A stretch of DNA of 56,583 bases from Pseudomonas putida (lineage in GTDB: Bacteria; Pseudomonadota; Gammaproteobacteria; Pseudomonadales; Pseudomonadaceae), in NCBI RefSeq assembly GCF_028682175.1, contig NZ_JANHKS010000037.1, forward strand, positions 1 to 56,583, given 5' to 3'. Each line of letters opens with the position of its first letter. Positions within the stretch are counted from its first letter, which is position 1. Positions 17,947 to 27,191 of the stretch are shown in pieces. The notes under the pieces were generated by a model. That model did no database searches and was not told where the DNA came from. It saw nothing but the letters and a program-made list of their open reading frames with translations. The position numbers and the translations under genes are program-made.

Positions 17947-20430
17947 ATGTCTCCGGAACCCAACGTTCGTGACGCTGAAGTGGCAGCCTTTCGTGAAGCT
18001 GTGCTGAACAAGCTCGAGTATGCCGTCGGCAAGGACGCCGACCATGCGTTCGACCATGACTGGTTCATGGCCATTGCCCTGGCCACCCGCGACAAGATGG
18101 CCGAGCGCTGGATGAACCACACGCGCTACATCTATCGCCAGGAACGAAAACGCGTCTATTACCTTTCACTCGAGTTCCTGATCGGACGCCTGATGTTCGA
18201 CAGCCTGAGCAACCTCGGCATCCTGGAAACCGCCCGTGAAGCACTCAAGGGCCTGAACGTCGATCTGGAAAGAATCCGCTCGCTCGAACCCGATGCCGCG
18301 CTGGGCAACGGTGGTCTGGGGCGTCTGGCGGCCTGCTTCATGGAAAGCATGTCGACCTTGGGTATCGCTGGGCACGGCTATGGCATTCGCTACGAGCACG
18401 GCCTGTTCCGCCAGGCCATCGTCGATGGCTGGCAGCAGGAACAGACCGAGAACTGGCTGGATTTCGGCAACCCGTGGGAGTTCGAACGTCCGGAAGTGAT
18501 TTACCAGATCGGTTTTGGCGGCAGCGTGCAGCCGGTGCTCGACGTGACCGGTGCGCCGGTGCTGGATGCCTCGGGTGAAACACGCCAGAGCTGGACCGCC
18601 GGTGAAACCGTGCGGGCGATTGCCTATGACACCCCGGTGGTCGGCTGGCGCGGCAAGGCGGTGAACACCCTGCGCCTGTGGCGTGCCCGGGCCGTGGAAG
18701 ACCTGCACCTGGAGCGCTTCAACGCCGGCGACCACGTGGGTGCGGTGGCGGAAGTCGTGCGCGCCGAGAGTATTTCCCGCGTGCTGTACCCCAACGACAG
18801 CACCGAAGCCGGCCAGGAACTGCGCCTGCGCCAGGAATATTTCTTCGTCTCGGCCTCGCTGCAAGACCTGCTGCGCAGGCACAAGAACATGGGCTACGAG
18901 ATCAACAGCCTGCCGGAACACGCGGCGATCCAGATGAACGACACGCACCCCTCGATTGCCGTGGCCGAGCTGATGCGCATCCTGATCGACCTGTACGACG
19001 TGGAGTGGGACGAAGCCTGGCGCATCACCGTCGGCACCCTGGCGTACACCAACCACACCCTGCTGCCCGAGGCGCTGGAGACCTGGTCCGTTGGCCTGAT
19101 GGAGCGGATGCTGCCGCGCCACATGCAGATCATCTACATGATCAACGCCCAGCACATCGACGAAGTGCGCGTGGAGCACAAGGACGACCCGGACCTGTTC
19201 GGCCTGCTGCGCTCGGTGTCGCTGATCGAAGAAGAGAACGGCCGCCGCGTGCGCATGGGTAACCTGGCGTTCCTGGGCTCCCACAGCGTCAACGGCGTAT
19301 CGGCGCTGCACACCCAACTGATGCGCAAGACGGTGTTCGCGCAACTGCACAAGCTCTATCCCGAGCGCATCAACAACAAGACCAACGGCATCACCTTCCG
19401 CCGCTGGCTGTTCCAGTCCAACCCGACACTGACCGCCATGCTGGTCAAGGAACTGGGCGAGCAGGTGCTCGACAACCACGAAACCGGCTTGCTCAAACTC
19501 GAACCGCTGGCCGACAAGCCTGCCTTCCAGAAAGAATTCGCCGCCCAGCGCCTGCACAGCAAGAAGGCTCTGGCGGCCATCGTTCAGGAACGCATGGGCA
19601 TCACGCTCAACCCTGAAGCGCTGTTCGATGTGCAGGTCAAACGGATTCACGAGTACAAGCGCCAGTTGCTCAACCTGTTCCACACCGTGGCGCTGTATCA
19701 GGCCATGCGCGCTGACCCGAGCACCAACTGGGTGCCGCGGGTGAAGATCTTCGCGGGCAAGGCGGCGGCCAGTTATCACTCGGCCAAGCTGATCATCAAG
19801 CTGACCAACGACATCGCCCGTACGGTGAACAACGACCCGACCCTGCGCGGGAGGCTCAAGGTGGTGTTCCTGCCCAACTACAACGTCAGTCTGGCCGAAA
19901 GCATCATTCCAGCGGCCGACCTGTCGGAGCAGATTTCCACGGCGGGGCTGGAGGCGTCCGGCACCAGTAACATGAAGTTCGGCCTCAACGGCGCGCTGAC
20001 CATCGGCACCCTGGACGGCGCCAACGTGGAGATGAGCGAGCAGGTCGGGCTTGAGCACATGTTCATATTCGGCATGACCGCGCAGGAAGTCGAAGCGCGC
20101 AAGCACGCCGGGGAATTCAACGCCCATAACGACATTGCCAGCTCCGCGCGCCTGAACGATGTGCTGCAAGCGATTCGCGGCGGGGTGTTCTCCCCGGATG
20201 ATCCGTACCGGTACGTGGGGTTGATCGAGCAGTTGATCAACTACGACCGGTTCTTCGTCTGCGCGGACTTCGAGTCCTATTGGGCTGCGCAGGCCAGGGT
20301 CGAGGCGCGCTGGCACGACAGCAAGGAATGGTGGCGTTCGGCGGTGCTCAACACCGCGCGCATGGGCTGGTTCTCCTCGGACCGGACCATTCGCGAGTAC
20401 GCCAACGATATCTGGCAGGCGCTGGATTGA
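17947..20430 (+). CDS. glgP: Glycogen/alpha-glucan phosphorylase
   Basis: An 827-residue GT35 phosphorylase that releases glucose-1-phosphate from alpha-1,4-glucans. Conserved blocks are DAALGNGGLGRLAACF, NDTHPSIAVAELMR and RIHEYKRQLLN. The pyridoxal-phosphate lysine lies in EASGTSNMKFGLNG (about residue 677). The open frame begins at 17845, but the ATG at 17947 (MSPEPNVRDAE) gives the family N-terminus, with TTGAGG upstream. It stands alone here, without glgB, glgX, glgA or glgM neighbours. Confidence 0.96.
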   Translation: MSPEPNVRDAEVAAFREAVLNKLEYAVGKDADHAFDHDWFMAIALATRDKMAERWMNHTRYIYRQERKRVYYLSLEFLIGRLMFDSLSNLGILETAREALKGLNVDLERIRSLEPDAALGNGGLGRLAACFMESMSTLGIAGHGYGIRYEHGLFRQAIVDGWQQEQTENWLDFGNPWEFERPEVIYQIGFGGSVQPVLDVTGAPVLDASGETRQSWTAGETVRAIAYDTPVVGWRGKAVNTLRLWRARAVEDLHLERFNAGDHVGAVAEVVRAESISRVLYPNDSTEAGQELRLRQEYFFVSASLQDLLRRHKNMGYEINSLPEHAAIQMNDTHPSIAVAELMRILIDLYDVEWDEAWRITVGTLAYTNHTLLPEALETWSVGLMERMLPRHMQIIYMINAQHIDEVRVEHKDDPDLFGLLRSVSLIEEENGRRVRMGNLAFLGSHSVNGVSALHTQLMRKTVFAQLHKLYPERINNKTNGITFRRWLFQSNPTLTAMLVKELGEQVLDNHETGLLKLEPLADKPAFQKEFAAQRLHSKKALAAIVQERMGITLNPEALFDVQVKRIHEYKRQLLNLFHTVALYQAMRADPSTNWVPRVKIFAGKAAASYHSAKLIIKLTNDIARTVNNDPTLRGRLKVVFLPNYNVSLAESIIPAADLSEQISTAGLEASGTSNMKFGLNGALTIGTLDGANVEMSEQVGLEHMFIFGMTAQEVEARKHAGEFNAHNDIASSARLNDVLQAIRGGVFSPDDPYRYVGLIEQLINYDRFFVCADFESYWAAQARVEARWHDSKEWWRSAVLNTARMGWFSSDRTIREYANDIWQALD

Positions 20431-20436
20431 TCGAAA

Positions 20437-20462
20437 CGTAGCAGCCCGGCGGGGCTGCTACG
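20437..20462. repeat. Short perfect hairpin, possible REP remnant and terminator
   Basis: CGTAGCAGCCC and GGGCTGCTACG pair perfectly (11 bp) around GGCG, 7 bases after the glgP stop. The ends match family-A REP arms, so it looks like a collapsed REPIN. No T-run follows. Confidence 0.6.
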
Positions 20463-20482
20463 GATTAATATCCGATCGGTAT

Positions 20483-20574
20483 CCTGTAGGAGTGAGCTTG
20501 CTCGCGATGCGTTCGCTCAGACGCTACACATGCGTCTGGAAGGCCGTCATCGCGAGCAAGCTCACTCCTACAGG
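20483..20574. repeat. Family-B REPIN (B1)
   Basis: Inverted arms of the CCTGTAGGAGTGAGCTTGCT type. The loop contains CTCAGACGCT and CGTCTG, also seen in the loop of the element at 35272-35367. Confidence 0.93.
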
Positions 20575-20675
20575 TTTTGCGGTGATCGCTGTCCTATACA
20601 AAATGTTTCGTCTTCTCCCGCGCCCGATATACTCCTGACCATCGCCGTTCAACGGCTGGGAAGGGATGTCGTCGC

Positions 20676-23510
20676 GTGCAATGGATTCTTTTGCTGGCCG
20701 GGCTTTTCATTGGTGCGGTGCTTGATGAATCGCTGATGGGCGGTGCCGTGGGTGCGGTCATCGGACTGGCGCTGGGCCTGAGCTTTCGCCTGTCTTCTGT
20801 CACCCGCGATGCGGCTGTGCAAAAGGCCGAACTGGCCAAGACACGCGACGCGCTTCAAACCATCGAACGACGCCTGAGCCAACTGGATTCGGCCGCCGTG
20901 CAGATGCCGGACGCCCCCGTTCCTGCCCCGCTCGACATCCAGCCTGTCGCAGACACCGGCCCCGAACTGCTCTGGGACCTGCCCGACCTGGAGCCCGCAC
21001 CGGCCCAGACCACCGGCGACTCCGAATGGCGCCAGCCTCCACATACCCCAACCCCCAAGGCCCCCGTTCCCGCCGCCCCCAACCTGTTCGACAGCACCCT
21101 GCTGCGTGCGAAAAACTGGCTGCTGGGTGGCAATACCGTGCTGCGCGTGGGCGTAGTGCTGCTGTTCCTCGGTTTAGCCTTTCTGCTGCGCTACGCCACC
21201 GAAGGCATGGTCATCCCCATCGAGGCGCGCTACGCCGGGGTCGCGGCGGCTGCGCTGGCGTTGCTGGGCCTGGGCTGGTGGCTGCGCCGGCGCAATGAGT
21301 CCTTCGCCCTGATGCTGCAGGGCACCGGTGTGGCGGTGCTGTACCTCACGGTGTTCGCGGCGATGAAGGTGCATACCCTGCTGGCGCCGGGCATGGCGTT
21401 CGGCTTGCTGGTGGCGGTCACGGTGTTCTCGGCCATCCTGGCGCTGACGCAAAACTCCCTGGCGCTGGCCTGCGTGGCGGCGCTTGGCGGATTCGCCGCG
21501 CCGCTGCTGACCTCCTCCGGCGAAGGCAGCCACGTCGCACTTTTCAGCTATTTCGCCTTGCTCAACACAGGCATTTTCGCAATTGCCTGGTTCAAGGCCT
21601 GGCGCCCGCTGAACCTGATCGGCTTCGTCGGCACGTTCGGTATCGGCTTCGCCTGGGGCCTGAACGACTACACGCCGGAGCTGTTCTGGAGCACTGAACC
21701 GTTCCTGGTGCTGTTCTTCCTGATGTACCTGGCCATCGGCCTGCTGTTCGCCCGGCGCAAGTTGCAGGAACACGCCACCGGCCCCGAAGACGACAGCCGC
21801 GAGGCGATGCTGCGCTGGTCGGCCCGGCAGAGCCACTACGTAGATGGCAGCCTGTTGTTCGGCACGCCCATTGCCGGCTTCGGCCTGCAATACGCGCTGG
21901 TCCGGCACATCGAGTTCGGCGCGGCATTCAGTGCGCTGGTGCTTGGCCTCCTTTATATGGGCATCGCGCGGCTTCTGGCCGGGCGTGCATCGGAGCGCTC
22001 GGCACTGCTGGTGGAAACCTGCCTGTCACTGGGCGTGGTGTTCGCAACTTTGGCGATTCCGCTGGGCCTGAGCGCGCAATGGACAACAGTCGCCTGGGGG
22101 GTCGAAGGCGCGGCGGTGTTCTGGCTCGGCATGCGCCAGAACCGGCTGCTGGCACGCTTTTTCGGACTGCTTTTGCAACTGGGCGCAGGCTTTGCGTTCA
22201 TCGGCATCGTGGGACGCTGGTATTCGCCTGGCTTCAATCACGGAGATTTCTGGACGCCGCTGATTATCTCGCTGGCCGGCCTGGTCAGTGCCTTCACTGT
22301 CGAGCGAATCGGTACGCTGCGCCTTGGCATCAGCGAGCGCGTGTTGCAGCCCGCCCTGTTGATCTGGAGCGCGGTGTGGTGGTCGGTGGCGCTGTGCGTC
22401 AGTACCCATTACGTGCCGGGCGCCCGGGAAGTGCCGACGCTATTGCTGCTGGGCGCCATGACTGTCGGCCTGTGGACTCTTGCCTCGCTGCGCCTGAAGT
22501 GGCCAGGTCTTGCGCAACTGTGCGTCCTGCTGACACCTGCCAGCTTCGCCCTGCTGGGGCTGATGCTGTTCAATCCCTATTACAACCCGGCTGCCGACTG
22601 GGGCTGGCTGGGCTGGCTTGCGGTGTTCGCCGTTCACCTGCTGTCGCTCAGGCAACTGGACGCCGTGCTGATCCCGCGTCTGCGCAGCGCCGCTCACGTA
22701 CTCGGTTGCTGGCTGATCGTTGGCGTGCTGTCGCTGCAAATTCGCTACGGCCTGCTGACGCTGTCCGAGTCCTACAACGCCTGGCGCTGGCTGGGTTGGG
22801 CGCTGCTGCCGAGCCTGTACCTGCTGGCGATAACGGCACCGCGCAAATGGCCATGGCCGATAGATGCCTACCCTCGCGAATACCGCGTGTGGGCCGCCGC
22901 GCCGCTGGCGGTATTGATGCTCGCCTGGTTCTGGCTGGCCAACGGGTTCAGCGACGGCAACGCCGATCCGCTGCCCTATATCCCGCTGATAAACCCGCTG
23001 GAGCTGGGCTTGCTGATCGCCCTGACCGGCATCTTCAGTTGGACGCGCAACCGGCTGCCACAACTGGGTGTGAGCGCCGAGTACGCACGCAAAACCGCGC
23101 TGGTGATTGCCGGGGCTTCGATATTTGCGCTGGTCACCGCGATGGTCATGCGCAGCGCTCACCATTGGGCCGGGGTGGCGTGGCACACCGAGGCGCTGTT
23201 CGAATCGATGCGCGTGCAGGCGGGGCTGTCCATCGTCTGGACCCTGATGGCGCTGGCGCTGATGATCGGCGGACACCTTCGCTCGCGCCGCGACATGTGG
23301 ATCGTCGGCGCGGCCTTGATCGGCATCGTGGTCGCCAAGCTGTTCTTCGTCGAACTGAGCAATCGCGGCGGACTTGAGCGAATCGTCTCGTTTATCGGCG
23401 TTGGCATTCTGTTGCTGGTAGTGGGATATTTCGCCCCATTACCGCCGAAAATCCCTACACGCAGTCAGGCTTCAACTGACGCCGCACCCACGGATTCGGC
23501 ACCGCAATGA
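20676..23510 (+). CDS. DUF2339 domain-containing multi-pass membrane protein
   Basis: A 944-residue integral membrane protein of the DUF2339 family, with about two dozen hydrophobic helices after a short coiled-coil/proline-rich cytoplasmic segment (residues about 45-140). I chose GTG at 20676 (MQWILLLAGLF), with GGGAAGGGA upstream. The family's function is unknown to me. The stop overlaps the start of the next gene (DUF3999) by 4 bases, so the two are translationally coupled and probably act together. No transporter or enzyme motif could be identified. Confidence 0.88.
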   Translation: MQWILLLAGLFIGAVLDESLMGGAVGAVIGLALGLSFRLSSVTRDAAVQKAELAKTRDALQTIERRLSQLDSAAVQMPDAPVPAPLDIQPVADTGPELLWDLPDLEPAPAQTTGDSEWRQPPHTPTPKAPVPAAPNLFDSTLLRAKNWLLGGNTVLRVGVVLLFLGLAFLLRYATEGMVIPIEARYAGVAAAALALLGLGWWLRRRNESFALMLQGTGVAVLYLTVFAAMKVHTLLAPGMAFGLLVAVTVFSAILALTQNSLALACVAALGGFAAPLLTSSGEGSHVALFSYFALLNTGIFAIAWFKAWRPLNLIGFVGTFGIGFAWGLNDYTPELFWSTEPFLVLFFLMYLAIGLLFARRKLQEHATGPEDDSREAMLRWSARQSHYVDGSLLFGTPIAGFGLQYALVRHIEFGAAFSALVLGLLYMGIARLLAGRASERSALLVETCLSLGVVFATLAIPLGLSAQWTTVAWGVEGAAVFWLGMRQNRLLARFFGLLLQLGAGFAFIGIVGRWYSPGFNHGDFWTPLIISLAGLVSAFTVERIGTLRLGISERVLQPALLIWSAVWWSVALCVSTHYVPGAREVPTLLLLGAMTVGLWTLASLRLKWPGLAQLCVLLTPASFALLGLMLFNPYYNPAADWGWLGWLAVFAVHLLSLRQLDAVLIPRLRSAAHVLGCWLIVGVLSLQIRYGLLTLSESYNAWRWLGWALLPSLYLLAITAPRKWPWPIDAYPREYRVWAAAPLAVLMLAWFWLANGFSDGNADPLPYIPLINPLELGLLIALTGIFSWTRNRLPQLGVSAEYARKTALVIAGASIFALVTAMVMRSAHHWAGVAWHTEALFESMRVQAGLSIVWTLMALALMIGGHLRSRRDMWIVGAALIGIVVAKLFFVELSNRGGLERIVSFIGVGILLLVVGYFAPLPPKIPTRSQASTDAAPTDSAPQ

Positions 23511-24886
23511 AGTACAGGAGTCAGTCGTTGAGTCGTCAGTCCATCGCCAAGGCCGCTGTTTTCGGCGCTCTGCTGTGCGCGGCATTCCTGGCTCAGGCCG
23601 AAGATCTGCCAGATGATTTCACCAGCCACACGCCTCTGACCCTCAGCGGCGAGGGCCCTTGGTATCGCCTTGAACTGCCGCTGGCCGCGCAACTGAACGC
23701 CCGCCAGGGCACGCTCGACGATGTGCGTGTGTTCAACTCCGACGGCCAGGCCCAGCCTTACGCCCTGACCCTGGGCGAACCCCAGCGTGCCGAGGATGAA
23801 ACCGCCGTCGCGGTGAAGTGGTTCCCGCTCTACAACAGCGACGACGCCAGGGACGCAGAGCCGAAAATCCGCGTCCAGCGCACCACCAGCGGCACCCTCG
23901 TGGAAGTCCAGCCGCAGGGCGAAATCGAGGCGGGCGAGGAAATCCTGCGCGGCTGGCTGCTCGACACCAGCGCCCTGAACGCCCCGCTCGACCAACTGAT
24001 TATCGACTGGAGCACCGAGCGCGAAGGCTTCCAGCGCTTCAGCATCGAAGCCAGCGACGACCTGCAACACTGGAAGCGCTGGGGCGAAGGCCAAGTGGCG
24101 CGGCTCTCGTTCGCCGATGAGCTGGTCGAGCAACGCGTCGTCACCCTTCCCGGTCGCACGGCCCGCTATTTGCGGCTGCTGTGGAACGTCCCGCAAACGG
24201 CTCCGACCCTGACCGCCGCGCAGGTGGTGAGCACCCGCCCTGGCGTGCTGCCGCTGAGCTGGTCGCCGGCCATCGCTGGCAGCGTCGAGAAGCCTGGCGT
24301 GTACATCTGGCAACTGCCGGTGGCCCTGCCCCTTGAACGCATGAAGGTCGAGATTGCCCAGGCTAACAGCCTCGCCCCTGCCACTTTGTTTGGCCGCCGC
24401 GACAGCAATGCGCCGTGGCGCCAGATCGACAGCGGCTTGCTGTATCGCCTGACCCAGAACGGTCAGGACGTGGTGCAGGACGAGATGGAACTGCCCGGCG
24501 AAGTGGTGCAACAACTCAAACTGGAAGTCGACGACCGCGGCGGCGGTCTTGGCAAGGACGCGCCGAAATTGAGCTTCGCCGTGCGCGCCACGCAGTTGGT
24601 GTTCCTCGCTCGGGGCGCCGCGCCTTACAGCCTGGCCATCGGCAACGCGACCATCAAGGGCGCAAACCTGCCAATGTCGACGCTGATCCCCGGCGTGACA
24701 CCCGAAAAGCTCGCCACCCTGGGCAGCGCGACACTGGCGACGCCGCCCAAGGCCACCGCGCCCGCATTGCCAGTGGCAAGCGGCCCGGACTGGAAGCGCA
24801 TCGGCCTGTGGGCCGTATTGGTGCTGGGGGTGTTGCTGCTGGGCGCGATGGCGCTGAGTACGCTGCGCAGCGCCCGGACAAAATAA
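23507..24886 (+). CDS. DUF3999 domain-containing exported protein
   Basis: A 459-residue protein with an N-terminal signal peptide (cleavage near FLAQA-EDLPD), a long beta-rich periplasmic region, and one C-terminal membrane helix (about residues 430-450) followed by a short Arg/Lys tail. The topology is therefore periplasmic and anchored at the C-terminus. It belongs to the DUF3999 family. The ATGA overlap with the DUF2339 gene suggests a two-protein membrane assembly. The function is unknown, and the beta-rich exported part could bind a ligand or envelope polymer. Confidence 0.87.
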   Translation: MKYRSQSLSRQSIAKAAVFGALLCAAFLAQAEDLPDDFTSHTPLTLSGEGPWYRLELPLAAQLNARQGTLDDVRVFNSDGQAQPYALTLGEPQRAEDETAVAVKWFPLYNSDDARDAEPKIRVQRTTSGTLVEVQPQGEIEAGEEILRGWLLDTSALNAPLDQLIIDWSTEREGFQRFSIEASDDLQHWKRWGEGQVARLSFADELVEQRVVTLPGRTARYLRLLWNVPQTAPTLTAAQVVSTRPGVLPLSWSPAIAGSVEKPGVYIWQLPVALPLERMKVEIAQANSLAPATLFGRRDSNAPWRQIDSGLLYRLTQNGQDVVQDEMELPGEVVQQLKLEVDDRGGGLGKDAPKLSFAVRATQLVFLARGAAPYSLAIGNATIKGANLPMSTLIPGVTPEKLATLGSATLATPPKATAPALPVASGPDWKRIGLWAVLVLGVLLLGAMALSTLRSARTK

Positions 24887-25051
24887 ATCAGGCAACCCGT
24901 ACACAACCCGGGAGCGGCGCTGAACCGATCCCGCAGTGAAAAAAATGCGCGAGATAGACCTCAACTTGTCATTGATGAACGCCTACGCTCATGTAGCCCG
25001 TGAACTCATTCACTACCAAGTCGGTCTGACAGGCAGTATTAAGTCCTGACT

Positions 25052-25075
25052 CGCGCTAAACTGTGCGCGTTTTTT
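25052..25075 (+). terminator. Weak terminator-like hairpin before fbp
   Basis: CGCGC pairs with GCGCG over an 8-base loop and is followed by TTTTTTC. It ends about 24 bases before the fbp start codon. It may end the DUF3999 transcript or act in the fbp leader. The stem is only 5 bp. Confidence 0.35.
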
Positions 25076-25098
25076 CTTCCCCACCTTCGGAGCTATCC

Positions 25099-26109
25099 AT
25101 GTCCCGCGTTACCCTGAGTCGCTATCTGATTGAGCAGACCCGCAGCAACAACACTCCTGCCGATCTGCGCTTCCTTATCGAAGTGGTGGCGCGTGCGTGC
25201 AAGGAAATCAGCCATGCCGTATCCAAGGGCGCCCTGGGTGGCGTGCTGGGCAGCATGGGCACTGAAAACGTCCAGGGCGAAGTGCAGAAGAAGCTGGACG
25301 TGATGTCCAACGAAATCCTGCTGGAAGCCAACGAATGGGGCGGTCACCTGGCCGGCATGGCGTCCGAGGAAATGGACAACGCCTACCAGATCCCGGGCAA
25401 ATACCCGAAGGGCGCATACCTGCTGGTATTCGACCCGCTGGACGGCTCGTCGAACATCGACATCAACGCCCCGGTCGGCACCATCTTCTCGGTACTGCGC
25501 TGCCCGAATGAATACCTGAGCCAGAACGAAGCCCTGAACGAAAAGGCCTTCCTGCAGCCAGGCACCCAACAGGTCGCCGCCGGCTACGCGATCTACGGTC
25601 CACAGACCATGCTGGTGCTGACCCTGGGCGACGGCGTAAAAGGCTTCACCCTGGACCGCGAAATGGGCAGCTTCGTGCTCAGCCACGAAGACATCAAGAT
25701 CCCGGAATCCACCCAGGAATTCGCGATCAACATGTCCAACCAGCGCCACTGGGAAGCTCCGGTCAAGCGTTACGTCGAAGAGCTGCTGGCTGGCGAAGAA
25801 GGCCCGCTGAAGAAGAATTACAACATGCGCTGGGTTGCGGCGATGGTTGCCGACGTGCACCGCATCCTGACCCGTGGCGGTCTGTTCATGTACCCACGTG
25901 ACGCCCGCGAGCCTTCCAAGCCGGGCAAACTGCGCCTGATGTACGAAGCCAACCCGATGTCGTTCCTGGTGGAACAGGCCGGCGGCGCGTCCACCGACGG
26001 CCACCAGCGCATCCTCGACATCCAGCCTGAAGGCCTGCACCAGCGTGTCGCGGTGTTCCTGGGTTCGAAGGAAGAAGTCGAACGCGCTACCTCGTACCAC
26101 AAGGCGTAA
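25099..26109 (+). CDS. fbp: Fructose-1,6-bisphosphatase class I
   Basis: A 336-residue gluconeogenic phosphatase converting fructose-1,6-bisphosphate to fructose-6-phosphate. The metal/substrate motif FDPLDGSSNIDINAPVGT and the GGLFMYPRDAREPSKPGKLR block identify it. The open frame begins upstream at 25063, but the ATG at 25099 (MSRVTLSRYL) gives the family N-terminus, with CGGAG in front. Pseudomonas depend on this step for growth on organic acids, which fits their lifestyle. Confidence 0.97.
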   Translation: MSRVTLSRYLIEQTRSNNTPADLRFLIEVVARACKEISHAVSKGALGGVLGSMGTENVQGEVQKKLDVMSNEILLEANEWGGHLAGMASEEMDNAYQIPGKYPKGAYLLVFDPLDGSSNIDINAPVGTIFSVLRCPNEYLSQNEALNEKAFLQPGTQQVAAGYAIYGPQTMLVLTLGDGVKGFTLDREMGSFVLSHEDIKIPESTQEFAINMSNQRHWEAPVKRYVEELLAGEEGPLKKNYNMRWVAAMVADVHRILTRGGLFMYPRDAREPSKPGKLRLMYEANPMSFLVEQAGGASTDGHQRILDIQPEGLHQRVAVFLGSKEEVERATSYHKA

Positions 26110-26117
26110 CACGCCCG

Positions 26118-26720
26118 ATGAGCACGCCCTGGTCGCCTCTGCTGCACTGGTGGTTCGGTTCTGCCGAATCACCGAGCGAGGTCGCCAGGGAAAAGAACGG
26201 GCTCTGGTTCGGCAAGAAACAATCCCAGGACGCCGACGCGCAACAGCGCTTCGGTGATCTGGTGGATCAGGCGCTGGCAGGCGGGTTGGCCGACTGGACC
26301 GACTCCCCGCAGGGCTGGCTGGCACTGGTGCTGTTGCTCGACCAGCTGCCGCGCATGATCTTCCGCGACACCCCCCAATCCTTTTCCGGCGACAACCGTG
26401 CCCGGCAAGTGGTCAGCGATGGCCTCAAGCGCGAACACGACTTGGCGCTGTCCCCGCTGCAACGCACCTTCATCTACCTGGTGCTTGAACACACCGAAAG
26501 CCTTCAGGCTCAGGACGAAGCCATCCGCCGTTTCACGTCACTGATACCCCTTGTGCCCGAAAGCGAACGCGGCTACCTGACCCAGACCCTGGACTACGCG
26601 AAGAAACACCGTGTGGTGATCGAGCAATTTGGCAGGTTTCCTCATCGCAATGAGGTGCTGGGACGGGAATCGACCCAGGAGGAAGTGGCGTTTCTGAAAA
26701 AGCCCGGCTCGCGGTTCTAA
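26118..26720 (+). CDS. DUF924 family protein
   Basis: A 200-residue helical, apparently cytosolic protein of the DUF924 family, recognised by the LVLLLDQLPRMIFRDTP block and PLQRTFIYLVLEHTES. No enzyme activity is known to me. It begins 8 bases after the fbp stop with no strong ribosome site and may be co-transcribed with fbp. Confidence 0.88.
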   Translation: MSTPWSPLLHWWFGSAESPSEVAREKNGLWFGKKQSQDADAQQRFGDLVDQALAGGLADWTDSPQGWLALVLLLDQLPRMIFRDTPQSFSGDNRARQVVSDGLKREHDLALSPLQRTFIYLVLEHTESLQAQDEAIRRFTSLIPLVPESERGYLTQTLDYAKKHRVVIEQFGRFPHRNEVLGRESTQEEVAFLKKPGSRF

Positions 26721-26735
26721 TTGACCCACAGCTTT

Positions 26736-26825
26736 CGTAGCAGCACGGCTTGCCGGCGGGGCGGTGTGTCAGGCAGACACTTCTCGACCGATACACCGCT
26801 CCCGCCGGCAAGCCGTGCTGCTACG
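26736..26825. repeat. Family-A REPIN (A5)
   Basis: Paired family-A arms follow the DUF924 gene. The loop differs from those of the other family-A elements. Confidence 0.93.
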
Positions 26826-26936
26826 GGGCCGGCGTTTATCAGTGGGCCTCACGGAACCAGATCCGGCTTTTTCTCTTCTAAGCTTTCGGTATCACGCCCC
26901 GCGGCGTAGCCCCCTTTCGATCCAGGAGCTTCATCC

Positions 26937-27191
26937 ATGTCTTTGCGCTCTCTCGCGTTGTTGTCGTTCTGCGTGTTGCTGGCCGCGTGCAGCAAGATCA
27001 ATCAGGAAAACTATTCGAAAATCTCGGCGGGCATGTCCAAGGCAGAAATCGAGCAGCTTCTCGGCAGCCCGACTGAATGCTCGGGCGCGCTGGGGATGTC
27101 CAGTTGCACCTGGGGCGACCAGAAGACGTTCATCAGCGTGCAGTACGCCGCTGACAAGGTCGTGTTGTATTCGGGTCAGGGGCTCAAATGA
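26937..27191 (+). CDS. Small lipoprotein, SmpA/OmlA-like (DUF3862 type)
   Basis: An 84-residue protein with a lipoprotein signal (LLAAC, Cys near residue 18) followed by a small alpha/beta domain containing the ISAGMSKAEIEQLLGSP motif. That motif is typical of the BamE/SmpA/DUF3862 fold. Two further cysteines, in TECSG and SSCTW, could form a disulfide. Its stop overlaps the next lipoprotein gene by 4 bases. Role unknown; it probably sits in the envelope. Confidence 0.85.
   Translation: MSLRSLALLSFCVLLAACSKINQENYSKISAGMSKAEIEQLLGSPTECSGALGMSSCTWGDQKTFISVQYAADKVVLYSGQGLK

Noticed and set aside
18166..20316. 716-codon minus-strand open frame opposite glgP
   Set aside because: A shadow of the codon bias of glgP, with no recognisable domain or ribosome site.
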